Source of the DNA: JAMHWF01 sp964371405
GTDB lineage: Bacteria > Pseudomonadota > Gammaproteobacteria > Burkholderiales > Burkholderiaceae_C
DNA: 64,000 bases
Reading direction: 5' to 3'
NCBI GenBank assembly: GCA_964371405.1
Contig: CAYJLV010000001.1
Span: 283,212-347,211, forward strand
Under the pieces are notes generated by a model. The model was not told where the DNA came from. It ran no database searches and worked only from the letters and a program-made list of their open reading frames with translations. Shown here piece after piece: positions 25,110 through 34,103 of the stretch; within the stretch, counting starts at the first letter, position 1, and each line of letters opens with the position of its first letter. A program made the translations under genes and the position numbers.

Positions 25110-25292
25110 ATGAAGCTCTTGTTGCACCTCGCGTCCCTCGTGTTTGCCGGCCTCGTACAGGGCCTGCGCTTGTTGAAGGATGCTCTCAGGGAATGGGTGC
25201 CGCGGCAGGAACCGGTGCTCATTCCCATCCCGATCTCGGCCGAGCGCCGGACACGCCAGTCAGACCGGAGCCATCCCGTCCGGGGCGACTGA
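25110..25292 (+). CDS. Small protein with hydrophobic N-terminal helix
   Basis: A 60-residue ORF: a short hydrophobic helix (MKLLLHLASLVFAGLVQGL), an amphipathic charged stretch and a Pro/Arg-rich tail. No clear ribosome binding site and no recognised family. It lies 53 nt before the TerB-like gene on the same strand. Tentative. Confidence 0.4.
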   Translation: MKLLLHLASLVFAGLVQGLRLLKDALREWVPRQEPVLIPIPISAERRTRQSDRSHPVRGD

Positions 25293-25345
25293 GTCCGAAA
25301 CCCAGCTTGTCTCCTCAGCCTGACTTTTTTCAACGGAGATCCTCC

Positions 25346-25780
25346 ATGCGCTGCTACCCCCACAACAGCCCAGAAGCCGCCGCGCGCATCGTCGCGTTGG
25401 TGCTCATTTCCGACGGTCACGTGTGCAGTTCCGAGTTCGACATCCTCAAGAAGTTGGCCGCGGAGCGCGAACTCGGGCTGGAGCCCCAGCACCTGCCGCA
25501 CATCGTTCACACGTTGTGCGAAGAACTGCTGGCGGGTAGGTACGAGACAGGTTCGCTCATGGGGAACGTCGATGACAGCGCCTTGGCGTCATTGATGGCC
25601 GAGATCTCGGATCCGGCGCTGCAAAGGAAGGTGCTGCGTCTGTCCTTGGCCGCGGCGCGCGCCGATGGCCACCTGGCCGACGGCGAGACCATGGTGGTGG
25701 AGGCCGCGCGGCATCATTGGAAGCTGGTCGATGGGGAGGAGCAGAGCCCCCCGAAGTCGGCCTACCGCGTAGCTGCCTGA
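25346..25780 (+). CDS. TerB-like protein (paralog 4)
   Basis: A 144-residue protein starting MRCYPHNSPEAAARIVALVL, with acidic turns SDGHVCSSE and ADGHLADGET. It is closest to paralog 3 (19452-19871). ATG 25346 has a GGAG ribosome binding site (CGGAGATCCTCC). It is on the opposite strand to the other three paralogs and converges, 21 nt apart, with the NhaR-like gene. Role unknown. Confidence 0.75.
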   Translation: MRCYPHNSPEAAARIVALVLISDGHVCSSEFDILKKLAAERELGLEPQHLPHIVHTLCEELLAGRYETGSLMGNVDDSALASLMAEISDPALQRKVLRLSLAAARADGHLADGETMVVEAARHHWKLVDGEEQSPPKSAYRVAA

Positions 25781-25801
25781 TCGGAGCCGATCAAGACGCG
25801 T

Positions 25802-26683
25802 TCAAGGGCGAGCCGCAGCCACCACCTGCATCACAAGGGGGTGGTGCTGGCCGCGACGCGAGCGGATGGCGTGGATCTCCTCCTTCACACCATCGCTGCT
25901 GCCCAGCAAGCGAAGGCCGCGCATCAAACCGACGTCGTCCGCGCCGAGCCGGCTCACCGGGAACACGCCAAGCCCGCGGGCAGCGAATACCGCCAAGAGC
26001 GCGCTGTCCTCGAACTCGCCGACGATGCGGGGGCGCAGGCCCTGCGTTTCGAACCAGTGATTCAGCGTCGGGCGCAGGGCCGAATGACCCGTGGGCAGCA
26101 GCACGGGCAGGTCGTTGAGGCTTTGTGGAAAGCGGTCGCGCTCGGTCCTGCCGACCAGCCTGGCCGGTCCGTACCACTCGACTGGTGAATCCACGAGCCG
26201 CTCGCTGGTGAGGCGCAGGTTCGGGTTGCGCGGAGCGGCCTGACCGGCCAGCACCAGGTCCAGGTGATGCAGCGCCAGTTCGCTGAGCAGCTGCTCGAAC
26301 TCGCCCTCGTGGCAAACGAGCCGAAGGTTGGAGGTGCCCAGCACGGGCTCCAGCAGCGCATGAGCGGCAAGCTTGGAGATGCCGTCGGAGAGCCCGACCG
26401 CCAGGCGGGCCACCTTGCCGCTGGCCGCTTCGCGCACCTCGTCGGGGATGCCCTGGCCGAGCTGAAAGATTTCCTCGGCGCGCGCGAAGGCGGCCTGGCC
26501 CGCCTCGGTGAGGGCCACGCCACGGCCAGAGGGCTTGAGGAGCTGGTGGCCCAGCGCCTTCTCCAGCTCCCGCACCTGCGCGCTGATGGTCTGCACCGCC
26601 ATGTCCAGCCGCTCGGCGGCGCGGGCGAAACCGCCCTCCTTCGTGACGACCCAGAAGTAGTGAAGATGGCGATAGTTCAGCAT
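25802..26683 (-). CDS. LysR-family regulator, NhaR type (copy 2)
   Basis: A 293-residue regulator starting MLNYRHLHYFWVVTKEGGF, with helix-turn-helix LDMAVQTISAQV and an NhaR-like sensor domain (VGLSDGISK, GLGVFPVS). NhaR activates Na+/H+ antiporters in response to Na+. The divergent neighbour is a CaCA-family exchanger followed by the full mrp Na+/H+ antiporter operon, so this is very likely their regulator. The divergent gap carries a 45-bp element found again upstream of the membrane gene at 34104. Confidence 0.88.
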   Translation of the reverse strand: MLNYRHLHYFWVVTKEGGFARAAERLDMAVQTISAQVRELEKALGHQLLKPSGRGVALTEAGQAAFARAEEIFQLGQGIPDEVREAASGKVARLAVGLSDGISKLAAHALLEPVLGTSNLRLVCHEGEFEQLLSELALHHLDLVLAGQAAPRNPNLRLTSERLVDSPVEWYGPARLVGRTERDRFPQSLNDLPVLLPTGHSALRPTLNHWFETQGLRPRIVGEFEDSALLAVFAARGLGVFPVSRLGADDVGLMRGLRLLGSSDGVKEEIHAIRSRRGQHHPLVMQVVAAARP

Positions 26684-26698
26684 GCGTCCTCCGGTGCG

Positions 26699-26743
26699 GG
26701 AAAACCGAATCCTAGGTGCGATTCATGCAGGTTCGTTCAAAGC
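26699..26743. promoter_or_regulatory. Putative NhaR-like operator, copy A
   Basis: A 45-bp stretch starting GGAAAACCGAA and ending GTTCAAAGC. It matches 34012-34056 at 32 of 45 positions without gaps. The ends hold AACC (26703-26706) and GGTT (26730-26733) as inverted half-sites, as in LysR-type operators. It sits 16 nt upstream of the NhaR-like start and 71 nt upstream of the exchanger start. Confidence 0.6.
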
Positions 26744-26813
26744 CAGAAGGTCGGCACACTAGCGGCCTTCGCATCCTCGACGCGCGTTGCATAGAACCAA
26801 CCGCACCGCCCCC

Positions 26814-27899
26814 ATGAGTTTCCTGACTTTTGCCGCCGGCCTGATCTTGCTGGTCGTCGGTGCCAACATCCTGGTCCGCGGTGCATCGAAGCTGGCACTG
26901 TCCTTCGGCATCAGCCCGCTGGTGGTCGGCCTGACCATCGTCGCGTTCGGCACCAGCGCACCGGAGGTGGCGGTGAGCGTCGGCGCCGTGATTGACGGCC
27001 GCACTGACATTGCCATCGGCAACGTGGTGGGCAGCAACATCTTCAATGTGCTGTTCATCCTGGGGCTGAGCGCGTTGATCACACCGCTGGTCGTCAACAT
27101 CCAGTTGATCCGCCAGGAGGTGCCCATCATGCTGGGCGCCAGCCTGCTGCTGTTGGGCCTGGGGCTGGACGGCCGGTTGTCGATGACCGACGGTGGCCTG
27201 ATGTTCGCTCTGGTGCTGGCCTACACCGTGTTCCTGGTGGTGCAGTCGCGCCGCGAGACGCAGGCCGCGAAGGACGAGTTTGCCGGCGAACTGCAGCCTG
27301 CCGCGCCGGGCGCCTGGGACAGTCACTGGGTGGCGCAGACGGGTCTCATCGGCGTCGGCCTGGTGGCTTTGGTGTTCGGTTCCGACTTGCTGGTGGACTC
27401 GGCGGTTGGCTTCGCAAAGGCCCTGGGCGTGAGTGACCTCGTAATTGGGCTGACCATCGTTGCCGCCGGCACCAGCATGCCCGAGGTCGCCACCAGCATC
27501 GCCGCGGCGCTCAAGGGCGAGCGCGATATCGCGGTGGGCAACGTGGTGGGCAGCAACACCTTCAACATCCTGGGTTGCCTGGGCCTGTCGGGGTTGGTGT
27601 CGGGTGATCTGGGCCTGGTGATGGCGCCGTCGCTGCTGTCCTTCGACATCTGGGTGATGTTGGCGGTGGCGCTGGCCTGCCTGCCGGTGTTCATGACCGG
27701 CCGTGAGATCGCACGCTGGGAAGGTGGCGTCTTTCTTGGCTATTACGTCGCCTACGTGGCCTACCTGATACTGGCCGCGCAGCAGCACGATGCGCTGCCC
27801 GTTTACTCGGGCGTGATGATGAGTTTTGTCGTGCCGCTGACGGTGGTGACGCTGGTGGTGATGATGATTCGCCGGCCGGCCGCTGTCTCGGCGCAGTGA
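26814..27899 (+). CDS. CaCA-family sodium/calcium exchanger (YrbG type)
   Basis: A 361-residue membrane protein with about ten helices in two homologous halves. Each half carries the alpha-repeat motif, AFGTSAPEVAVSV and AAGTSMPEVATSI, each followed by GNVVGSN, which together form the cation-binding site. Family members exchange Ca2+ (or K+) for Na+. ATG 26814 is preferred to the TTG at 26787. It is divergent from the NhaR-like gene and only 4 nt before mrpA, so it probably heads the mrp operon and couples Ca2+ export to the Na+ cycle. Confidence 0.9.
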   Translation: MSFLTFAAGLILLVVGANILVRGASKLALSFGISPLVVGLTIVAFGTSAPEVAVSVGAVIDGRTDIAIGNVVGSNIFNVLFILGLSALITPLVVNIQLIRQEVPIMLGASLLLLGLGLDGRLSMTDGGLMFALVLAYTVFLVVQSRRETQAAKDEFAGELQPAAPGAWDSHWVAQTGLIGVGLVALVFGSDLLVDSAVGFAKALGVSDLVIGLTIVAAGTSMPEVATSIAAALKGERDIAVGNVVGSNTFNILGCLGLSGLVSGDLGLVMAPSLLSFDIWVMLAVALACLPVFMTGREIARWEGGVFLGYYVAYVAYLILAAQQHDALPVYSGVMMSFVVPLTVVTLVVMMIRRPAAVSAQ

Positions 27900-27903
27900 G
27901 CCG

Positions 27904-30750
27904 ATGAGTCTGTTCCTGCTGGCCTTGCTGCCGTGGTTGGGCGCGGCCCTGGTGGCGAGCCAGCCAGCGGGTGCCCGGCGCTTGCAGGCTGCGCTGGCCG
28001 GCGCAACGGCCTTGGGAGTGACGGTACTCGCGCTGCAGGCGGCACCGGCCATTTTGGGTGGCCAGGTGCTGCGCGCAAGCATTGAATGGTTGCCCGCGCT
28101 CGGGCTCGACCTGGGCTTTCGGATGGACGGCCTGGCTTGGCTGTTCGTGCTGCTGATCGGTGGCATCGGCGCCCTGGTGGTGCTCTACGCGGCCTGGTAC
28201 CTGGATCCGGACGACCCGCACAGCCCGAGTGGGCGCTTCTTCGTCTTCCTGCTGCTGTTCATGGGTGCCATGCTGGGCGTGGTGCTGGCCGACAACCTGG
28301 TGCTGCTGGTGCTGTTCTGGGAACTCACCAGCCTGGCCAGCTTCCTGCTCATCGGCTTTTGGCATGGCCGTGACGATGCGGGCCGCGATGCACGCGAGGG
28401 CGCCCGCATGGCGTTGACCGTCACCGGCGCCGGCGGGCTGTGCCTGCTGGCCGGTGCGCTGCTGATAGGCCACATCGTCGGCAGCCTTGAGCTCGACGTG
28501 GTGCTTGCCTCGGGTGACCGCATCCGTGCCCATGCGCTGTACGAGGTGGCCCTGGTGCTGGTGCTGCTGGGCGCCTTCACCAAGAGCGCGCAGTTTCCGT
28601 TTCACTTCTGGCTGCCGCATGCGATGGCCGCGCCCACGCCGGTCTCGGCCTACCTGCATTCGGCCACGATGGTGAAGTGCGGCGTGTTCCTGCTGGCGCG
28701 CCTGTACCCGGCACTGGGCGGCAGCGAGCCCTGGTTCTGGATCGTCACCAGCGTCGGGCTGGTCACGATGCTGCTGGGTGCCTACATCGCGATCTTCCAG
28801 CACGACCTGAAAGGCCTCCTGGCCTACAGCACCATCAGCCACCTGGGACTGATCACGCTGCTGTTCGGCCTGTCGGAGCCGCTCGCCGTGGTGGCCGGGG
28901 TGTTCCACATCCTGAACCACGCGATCTTCAAGGCCAGCCTGTTCATGAGCGCTGGCATCATCGACCATGAATGCGGTACGCGCGACCTGCGGCGCATCAA
29001 CGGCCTCATGAAGCTGATGCCTTTCACCGCCACGCTTGGCATCGTGGCGTCTCTCAGCATGGCCGGCGTGCCACTGCTCAACGGCTTTCTCAGCAAAGAG
29101 ATGTTCTTTGCCGAAGCACTGGCCAAAGACTCACATGCGGCGATGGAATGGCTGCTGCCCGCCGCAGCCACACTGGCCGGCGCACTGAGCGTGGCTTACT
29201 CGCTGCGCTTCATCCACGACACCTTCTTCAATGGCGAGCCGGTGGGTCTGCCGAAGACCCCGCACGAGCCCCCGTTTCTTATGCGGCTGCCGGTCATTCT
29301 GCTGGTGCTGCTGTGCCTGGCGGTAGGCCTGGCGCCGGCGCTGGTGGCCGGGCCGCTGCTGGCGGTGGCGGCGCAGGCCGCGTTGTATGGGGCACCCGGG
29401 CCGGCATTGCCTGCCTACCAGTTGGCGGTCTGGCATGGCTTGAACGGCGCCTTGCTGATGAGCGCGATCGCCGTGTTGGCCGGCGTGACGCTGTATGTCG
29501 CGCTGCAGCGGGGCCTCAACCTCCACCGCATTGCACGCCTGCCCGGCTGGGCCGTGGCTGGCGGACGCGAGCTGTTCGCAGGGTTGCAGGCCGGCGGGGT
29601 CTCGGCCGCCCGCGGGCTGGTCGGTGCGCTTCAGAACGGACGCCTGCAGCGCTACCTGTTGCTGCTGGTGCTGATGGCGCTGGCCGCCGGGGTGGCGCCT
29701 TTCGTGCTGTCCTGGGGGCCGTCGGCGCAGCCGGCAGCGCTGCACCTGCAGGACCTGCATCCACTGGCGCTGTTGCTGGGGCTGCTGGGCAGCGCCGCCG
29801 CACTGGGCACGGCGCTCTTGCATCGGCAGCGCTTGGTGGCGGTGCTACTGATGGGCGGTGCCGGGCTGGTGGTTTGCCTGGTGTTCGTCGGCCTGTCGGC
29901 GCCCGATCTGGCGTTGACACAACTGCTGGTGGAGGTGGTGAGCCTGGTGCTGCTCATGCTGGCGCTGAAATGGCTGCCCGAGGAGAGCCCGCTGGAGCGC
30001 GGCGCCCGCTGGCACCAGTGGCGTGACGCCGCACTGGCTCTGGCAGTCGGCCTGGGCGTGGCGGCGCTGGTGTGGATGGTGCTGACACGGCCGGGCCAGA
30101 GCATCAGCGACTTCTTCTTCGCCACCGCGCTGCCGCTGGGCGGTGGTGCCAACGTCGTCAACGTGATCATCGTCGACTACCGCGGCTTCGACACCCTGGG
30201 CGAGATCACTGTACTGGGCATCGCCGCGTTGACGCTGCATGCGTTGTTGGCCGGCTGGGTGCCGCCGGCAGCACAAACACCTGTTGCCAGTGGTCAGGCC
30301 CATCCGTTGATGCTGCAGCGCGTGGCGAGGCTGGTGCTGCCCTTCGTGGTGCTGATCTCCGTGTTCCTTTACCTGCGCGGCCACAACCTGCCGGGTGGCG
30401 GTTTCATCGCCGGCCTGGTGCTGGCCATCGGCCTGGTGTTGATGCAGGTGGCGCATGGCCAGACCTGGGTGTGTGAACGCAGCCCATTGCTGGGCGGTGA
30501 CTTCCGCGCCTGGATCGGCTGGGGCCTGGCACTGGCCGCCGCCACGGGTCTGTCGAGTTGGCTGTTCGCGGCGCCGTTCCTCACCACCACTTACGACTAC
30601 CCGTGGCTGCCCGGCATCGGTGGCGTGCCGCTGGCCAGCGCTTCGGCTTTTGACCTGGGCGTGTACCTGGTGGTGGTGGGCGCGACGATGGCGATGCTGC
30701 TGGCCATCGCACGCCTGTCGCGCCCTGCCGCGGCACCACCCACGGATTGA
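27904..30750 (+). CDS. mrpA: Mrp antiporter subunit A fused to subunit B
   Basis: 948 residues. The N-terminal 600 residues are a NuoL/ND5-like channel with E140 (LVLFWELTSL) and K227 (FTKSAQFPFHFWLPHAM), the Glu/Lys pair needed for proton movement. A DUF4040 segment follows, and the last 150 residues (FLYLRGHNLPGGGFIAGLV) are an MrpB/MnhB domain, so A and B are one polypeptide as in the Pha-type systems of proteobacteria. The complex exchanges Na+ (or K+) for H+ across the inner membrane. mrpC starts 2 nt after the stop. Confidence 0.95.
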   Translation: MSLFLLALLPWLGAALVASQPAGARRLQAALAGATALGVTVLALQAAPAILGGQVLRASIEWLPALGLDLGFRMDGLAWLFVLLIGGIGALVVLYAAWYLDPDDPHSPSGRFFVFLLLFMGAMLGVVLADNLVLLVLFWELTSLASFLLIGFWHGRDDAGRDAREGARMALTVTGAGGLCLLAGALLIGHIVGSLELDVVLASGDRIRAHALYEVALVLVLLGAFTKSAQFPFHFWLPHAMAAPTPVSAYLHSATMVKCGVFLLARLYPALGGSEPWFWIVTSVGLVTMLLGAYIAIFQHDLKGLLAYSTISHLGLITLLFGLSEPLAVVAGVFHILNHAIFKASLFMSAGIIDHECGTRDLRRINGLMKLMPFTATLGIVASLSMAGVPLLNGFLSKEMFFAEALAKDSHAAMEWLLPAAATLAGALSVAYSLRFIHDTFFNGEPVGLPKTPHEPPFLMRLPVILLVLLCLAVGLAPALVAGPLLAVAAQAALYGAPGPALPAYQLAVWHGLNGALLMSAIAVLAGVTLYVALQRGLNLHRIARLPGWAVAGGRELFAGLQAGGVSAARGLVGALQNGRLQRYLLLLVLMALAAGVAPFVLSWGPSAQPAALHLQDLHPLALLLGLLGSAAALGTALLHRQRLVAVLLMGGAGLVVCLVFVGLSAPDLALTQLLVEVVSLVLLMLALKWLPEESPLERGARWHQWRDAALALAVGLGVAALVWMVLTRPGQSISDFFFATALPLGGGANVVNVIIVDYRGFDTLGEITVLGIAALTLHALLAGWVPPAAQTPVASGQAHPLMLQRVARLVLPFVVLISVFLYLRGHNLPGGGFIAGLVLAIGLVLMQVAHGQTWVCERSPLLGGDFRAWIGWGLALAAATGLSSWLFAAPFLTTTYDYPWLPGIGGVPLASASAFDLGVYLVVVGATMAMLLAIARLSRPAAAPPTD

Positions 30751-30752
30751 CC

Positions 30753-31097
30753 ATGCTGCTGCTGCTCAGCCTGTTCATCGGGACGCTGGCCGCCAGCGGC
30801 ACATGGCTGCTGCTGCGTGCGCGCACCTTCGACACCATCCTCGGCCTCACGCTGCTGAGCTACGCGGTCAACCTGTTCATCTTCGCGATGGGCCGGGTCC
30901 AGGTGAATGCAGTGCCCATCGTCGAGCCGGCAGTGGCTGCGACGCTGGCCACCCATGCCGACCCGCTGCCGCAGGCGCTGGTGCTGACAGCCATCGTCAT
31001 CAGCTTTGCGATGACGGCGTTGCTGCTGGGCATCGCACTGCGCACCCGCGGCGAAGTCGGCAGCGACCATGTGGATGGCGAGGAGCCGCTGCGATGA
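30753..31097 (+). CDS. mrpC: Mrp antiporter subunit C
   Basis: A 114-residue NuoK-like subunit with three hydrophobic helices; LLSYAVNLFIFAMG and LPQALVLTAIVISFAMTA are the conserved family segments. ATG 30753 lies just after the mrpA stop and its own stop overlaps the mrpD start (ATGA). It is part of the membrane channel of the Na+/H+ antiporter. Confidence 0.95.
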   Translation: MLLLLSLFIGTLAASGTWLLLRARTFDTILGLTLLSYAVNLFIFAMGRVQVNAVPIVEPAVAATLATHADPLPQALVLTAIVISFAMTALLLGIALRTRGEVGSDHVDGEEPLR

Positions 31098-32716
31098 CCG
31101 TGGCCGCAATGAATGCCGCCGCGACGCTCTTGCCGGGGGGGCATGAGGTCGTGCTCCCCATCGTGCTGCCCTTGGTGGCCGGCGCGGCGCTGCTGTTGCT
31201 GGAAAGGGTCGCGTCGCGATGGGTGCCGGTGGTGTCGGCCGCCGCCGTAGCCGCCGGGGTGGTGCTGGCCGCGTTGCTGGTGCAGCAGGCCGACCACGGC
31301 TTGGTGCACGCCTACCTGCTGGGGAACTGGGCCGCGCCCCACGGCGTCGCCCTGGCGCTGGACCGACTGTCGGCCTTGATGCTGCTCGTCACCGCGCTGG
31401 TGGCCGCCGCAGCGTTGACGTACGCGCTGGCCGGCGACGACCGCCGGCACGAAACGCCGTCGCGTCACTTCCACGCGCTGTTCCAGTTTCAGCTCATGGG
31501 CTTGAATGGCGCCTTCCTCACGGCCGATCTCTTCAACTTGTTCGTCTTCTTTGAGGTGCTGCTGGCCGCCAGCTACGGCCTGCTGCTGCACGGCGCCACC
31601 CTCGAGCGCCTGAAGGCCAGCGTGCACTACGTGGTCTTCAACCTCGCAGGCTCGGCGCTGTTCCTCGTCGCGGTGAGTTTGCTGTATGCGGTGGCGGGCA
31701 CGCTGAACATGGCCGACCTGGCGGTGAAGTTGCCGCAACTGGCTGCGGAAAACCAGCGCCCGGCCCAGGCAGCGCTGCTGATGCTGCTGGTGGTGTTTGC
31801 GGTGAAGGCGGCGCTGCTGCCGCTGTACTTTTGGCTGACTGACACCTACGCCAGCGCCAGCGCGCCCACTGCGGCCTTGTTCGCGGTGCTGACCAAGGTG
31901 GGCGTGTACGCCATCGTGCGCGCAACGACGCTGTTCGTGCCGGCGGGCCTGATCACCGGCGCGTCGCCGCTGCTGTCCATGTTCGCCCTGGCCACGCTGG
32001 TGCTGGCGGCCCTCGGCGCACTGGCGGCATTGCGGCTGCGCACCCTGGTGGCCTATTTGGTGGTGGCTTCGGCCGGTACCCTGCTTCTGGCCACTGGCTT
32101 GGGCAGTGAACGCGGCCTGGCTGCCGGGCTGTTCTACCTGGTGCCCAGCACTCTGGTGGCATGCGCGTGGTTTCTGCTGGCCGACCGGATCGCAGCCGCA
32201 CGGGGCGGCAGTGACAGCCTGCAGCCCGGCCGACGTCTTGCGGCTTGGGCGCCGCTGGGCATCGGCTTCTTCATTGCGGCAGTGGCGGTGGCTGGCGTGC
32301 CGCCGCTGGCCGCTTTCATGGGCAAGGCGCTGCTGCTGCAGGCTGCCGGCACCACGCCTTGGGCGGGCTGGGTGGTGGCTGGTGTCCTGTCGTCAAGCCT
32401 GATGGTGATGGTGGCGCTGGCGCGCGCCGGCAGTGTGTTGTTTTGGGAGCATGGCAGCGGGCCGGCCCCCGGCAGGCCTGACCGCGCCCAAGACCCCACG
32501 GGCCAGCCCGGCCTGGCGCGCGCTGCCACCATCGGCGCGTTGGCTGCCGTGGTGCTCTGCGCCGTGGCCGCCGGCCCGATCGCACGCTACACCGCCGCCA
32601 CCGCGGCGCAGCTGTTCGCGCCGCAGGACTACGTGAAGGCCGTGCTCGGTGCCCAACCGTTGCCGGCGGCGGCGGATGTGCGGCGCGAGATGCGCGAACG
32701 AGGAGACCTGAAATGA
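31094..32716 (+). CDS. mrpD: Mrp antiporter subunit D
   Basis: A 540-residue NuoM/N-like proton-channel subunit with about 14 helices. E154 lies in LFVFFEVLLAASYGL, and VKAALLPLYFWLTDTYASA carries the conserved Lys and the TM7 motif. ATG 31094 overlaps the mrpC stop. The C-terminal 25 residues are a charged cytoplasmic tail. The stop overlaps the mrpE start. Confidence 0.95.
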   Translation: MTVAAMNAAATLLPGGHEVVLPIVLPLVAGAALLLLERVASRWVPVVSAAAVAAGVVLAALLVQQADHGLVHAYLLGNWAAPHGVALALDRLSALMLLVTALVAAAALTYALAGDDRRHETPSRHFHALFQFQLMGLNGAFLTADLFNLFVFFEVLLAASYGLLLHGATLERLKASVHYVVFNLAGSALFLVAVSLLYAVAGTLNMADLAVKLPQLAAENQRPAQAALLMLLVVFAVKAALLPLYFWLTDTYASASAPTAALFAVLTKVGVYAIVRATTLFVPAGLITGASPLLSMFALATLVLAALGALAALRLRTLVAYLVVASAGTLLLATGLGSERGLAAGLFYLVPSTLVACAWFLLADRIAAARGGSDSLQPGRRLAAWAPLGIGFFIAAVAVAGVPPLAAFMGKALLLQAAGTTPWAGWVVAGVLSSSLMVMVALARAGSVLFWEHGSGPAPGRPDRAQDPTGQPGLARAATIGALAAVVLCAVAAGPIARYTAATAAQLFAPQDYVKAVLGAQPLPAAADVRREMRERGDLK

Positions 32717-33216
32717 CCCTGCGCCACCGTCTGTTGCCCTCACCGATGACGAGCGTTGCGCTGCTGCTGGCGTGGCTGATGCTCAACGAGTCGGCTTCGT
32801 CCGGCCAGTGGCTGCTGGGTGCGGTGCTGGCGCTGACCATCCCCTGGATACTGATGCCGCTTCGGCCGGCACACTCGCCGCTGCGCTCATGGCAGGCGCT
32901 GATGAGGTTAGTCATCGTGGTGCTCTGGGACATCTTGCGCAGCAACCTCGATGTGGCCCGCCGCGTGCTCGGTCGAGACGCCGCGATCCAGCCGCGTTTC
33001 GTGTGGGTGCCGATCGATCTTCGGGATCCGCTCGCCATCGTGCTGCTGGCCGGCATCGTCACCACCACCCCGGGCACGATCTCGGCCGAGCTGAGCGACG
33101 ACCGCCGCTGGCTGCTGTTGCATGCGCTGCATGCGCCGGACGATGCAGCGGCCGCCGCGATCGCGGCCGATATCAAATCGCGCTACGAAGCGCTGCTTAT
33201 GGAGGTGTTCGGATGA
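32713..33216 (+). CDS. mrpE: Mrp antiporter subunit E
   Basis: A 167-residue small subunit with two N-terminal hydrophobic segments (LLLAWLMLNES, LLGAVLALTIPWILMPL) and the conserved IVTTTPGTISAEL before a cytoplasmic domain. MrpE is found only in Mrp complexes. The start overlaps the mrpD stop and its stop overlaps the mrpF start, both as ATGA. Confidence 0.93.
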   Translation: MTLRHRLLPSPMTSVALLLAWLMLNESASSGQWLLGAVLALTIPWILMPLRPAHSPLRSWQALMRLVIVVLWDILRSNLDVARRVLGRDAAIQPRFVWVPIDLRDPLAIVLLAGIVTTTPGTISAELSDDRRWLLLHALHAPDDAAAAAIAADIKSRYEALLMEVFG

Positions 33217-33485
33217 TGGTCGCTGCCGTGCTGCCCTGGGTGCTGGGCATGCTGACACTGGCCCTGGCCCTCGCGGCCTGGCGCTTGCTGCGCGGCCCTA
33301 GTCTGCCCGACCGCATCCTGGCACTGGACACGCTCTACATCAACGCGCTGGCGGTGCTAGTCACCCTGGGCCTGGCCTTTGGCCACAAGCACTACTTCGA
33401 AGTGGCGCTGCTCATTGGGTTGCTGGGCTTCATCGGCACGGTGGTGATGGCCAAATTCCTGCTGCGCCGAGACATCACCGAATGA
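33213..33485 (+). CDS. mrpF: Mrp antiporter subunit F
   Basis: A 90-residue three-helix subunit with the family signature RGPSLPDRILALDTLYINA. ATG 33213 overlaps the mrpE stop; a second ATG at 33216 is also in frame. mrpG follows 10 nt later. In the Mrp complex the F subunit lies at the A/D interface. Confidence 0.93.
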   Translation: MMVAAVLPWVLGMLTLALALAAWRLLRGPSLPDRILALDTLYINALAVLVTLGLAFGHKHYFEVALLIGLLGFIGTVVMAKFLLRRDITE

Positions 33486-33495
33486 GGCTCTGCCG

Positions 33496-33852
33496 ATGAT
33501 CCAGAACCTACCCCTATGGGCTGACGCCTTGGCCGCCGCGCTGCTGGTGATCGGTGCCGCCTTCGCGCTGATCGGGTCGATTGGCCTGGCGCGGTTGTCT
33601 GACTTTTTCAAGCGCCTGCACGGACCGAGCAAGGCCACCACGCTGGGCGTGGGCTGCGTGCTGCTGGCGTCGGCGCTGGTGGCCGCCGTGGCCGGCAAGC
33701 CCAGCTTTCATGAGGCGCTGATTGCCTTGTTCTTGTTCCTGACCGCGCCGGTGTCGGCGCATCTGCTGGTGCAACTGGCGCTGAAACATGCTCCCGGCCT
33801 GCGGCCCACACCGCCTACGGGGTCGGCCGGCGCGATATCCGCGCGCCCTTGA
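33496..33852 (+). CDS. mrpG: Mrp antiporter subunit G
   Basis: A 118-residue three-helix subunit with the motif LARLSDFFKRLHGPSKATTLG and FLTAPVSAHLL. It completes the set A/B-C-D-E-F-G; no further mrp gene follows, and two hairpins in the next 90 nt may end the transcript. Confidence 0.93.
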   Translation: MIQNLPLWADALAAALLVIGAAFALIGSIGLARLSDFFKRLHGPSKATTLGVGCVLLASALVAAVAGKPSFHEALIALFLFLTAPVSAHLLVQLALKHAPGLRPTPPTGSAGAISARP

Positions 33853-33865
33853 TGCCGAACATAGG

Positions 33866-33881
33866 GCCGGGCTTCCCCGGC
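33866..33881 (+). terminator. Hairpin GCCGGG-CTTC-CCCGGC after mrpG
   Basis: A 6-bp GC stem with a CTTC loop, 14 nt after the mrpG stop. There is no T tract. Together with the larger palindrome at 33918 it may terminate the mrp operon, or act as a 3' end stabiliser. Confidence 0.45.
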
Positions 33882-33917
33882 GACGACTCGCAAGCAATTG
33901 TGGTTCGGCTACTTTGC

Positions 33918-33939
33918 TCGAGCCCCCGCGGGGGCTCGA
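33918..33939. terminator. Perfect 22-bp palindrome after the mrp operon
   Basis: TCGAGCCCCCG meets its exact reverse complement with no loop (a real RNA hairpin would open 2-4 central bases). It lies 66 nt beyond mrpG and 165 nt before the next gene. It may be a terminator or a protein-binding dyad. Confidence 0.45.
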
Positions 33940-34011
33940 TGGGCGCCGCCAGGCACCAGGGCGCTCTGAAGCGGTGACGATAGCGGCCATTTGGGCGGCA
34001 CCTGAGGTTCA

Positions 34012-34056
34012 GGAAAACCGAACCCCAAGTGTGAAAGACCATGGTTTGTTCAGAGC
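34012..34056. promoter_or_regulatory. Putative NhaR-like operator, copy B
   Basis: It matches the NhaR/exchanger promoter element (26699-26743) at 32 of 45 positions without gaps, with identical GGAAAACCGAA and GTTCA blocks at the two ends. It ends 47 nt before the membrane-protein gene at 34104, a suitable distance for activation. Confidence 0.6.
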
Positions 34057-34103
34057 GTTTCCATCGCCACACTGTCGTTCAATCTGTCGCTCACGGAGAT
34101 CCC

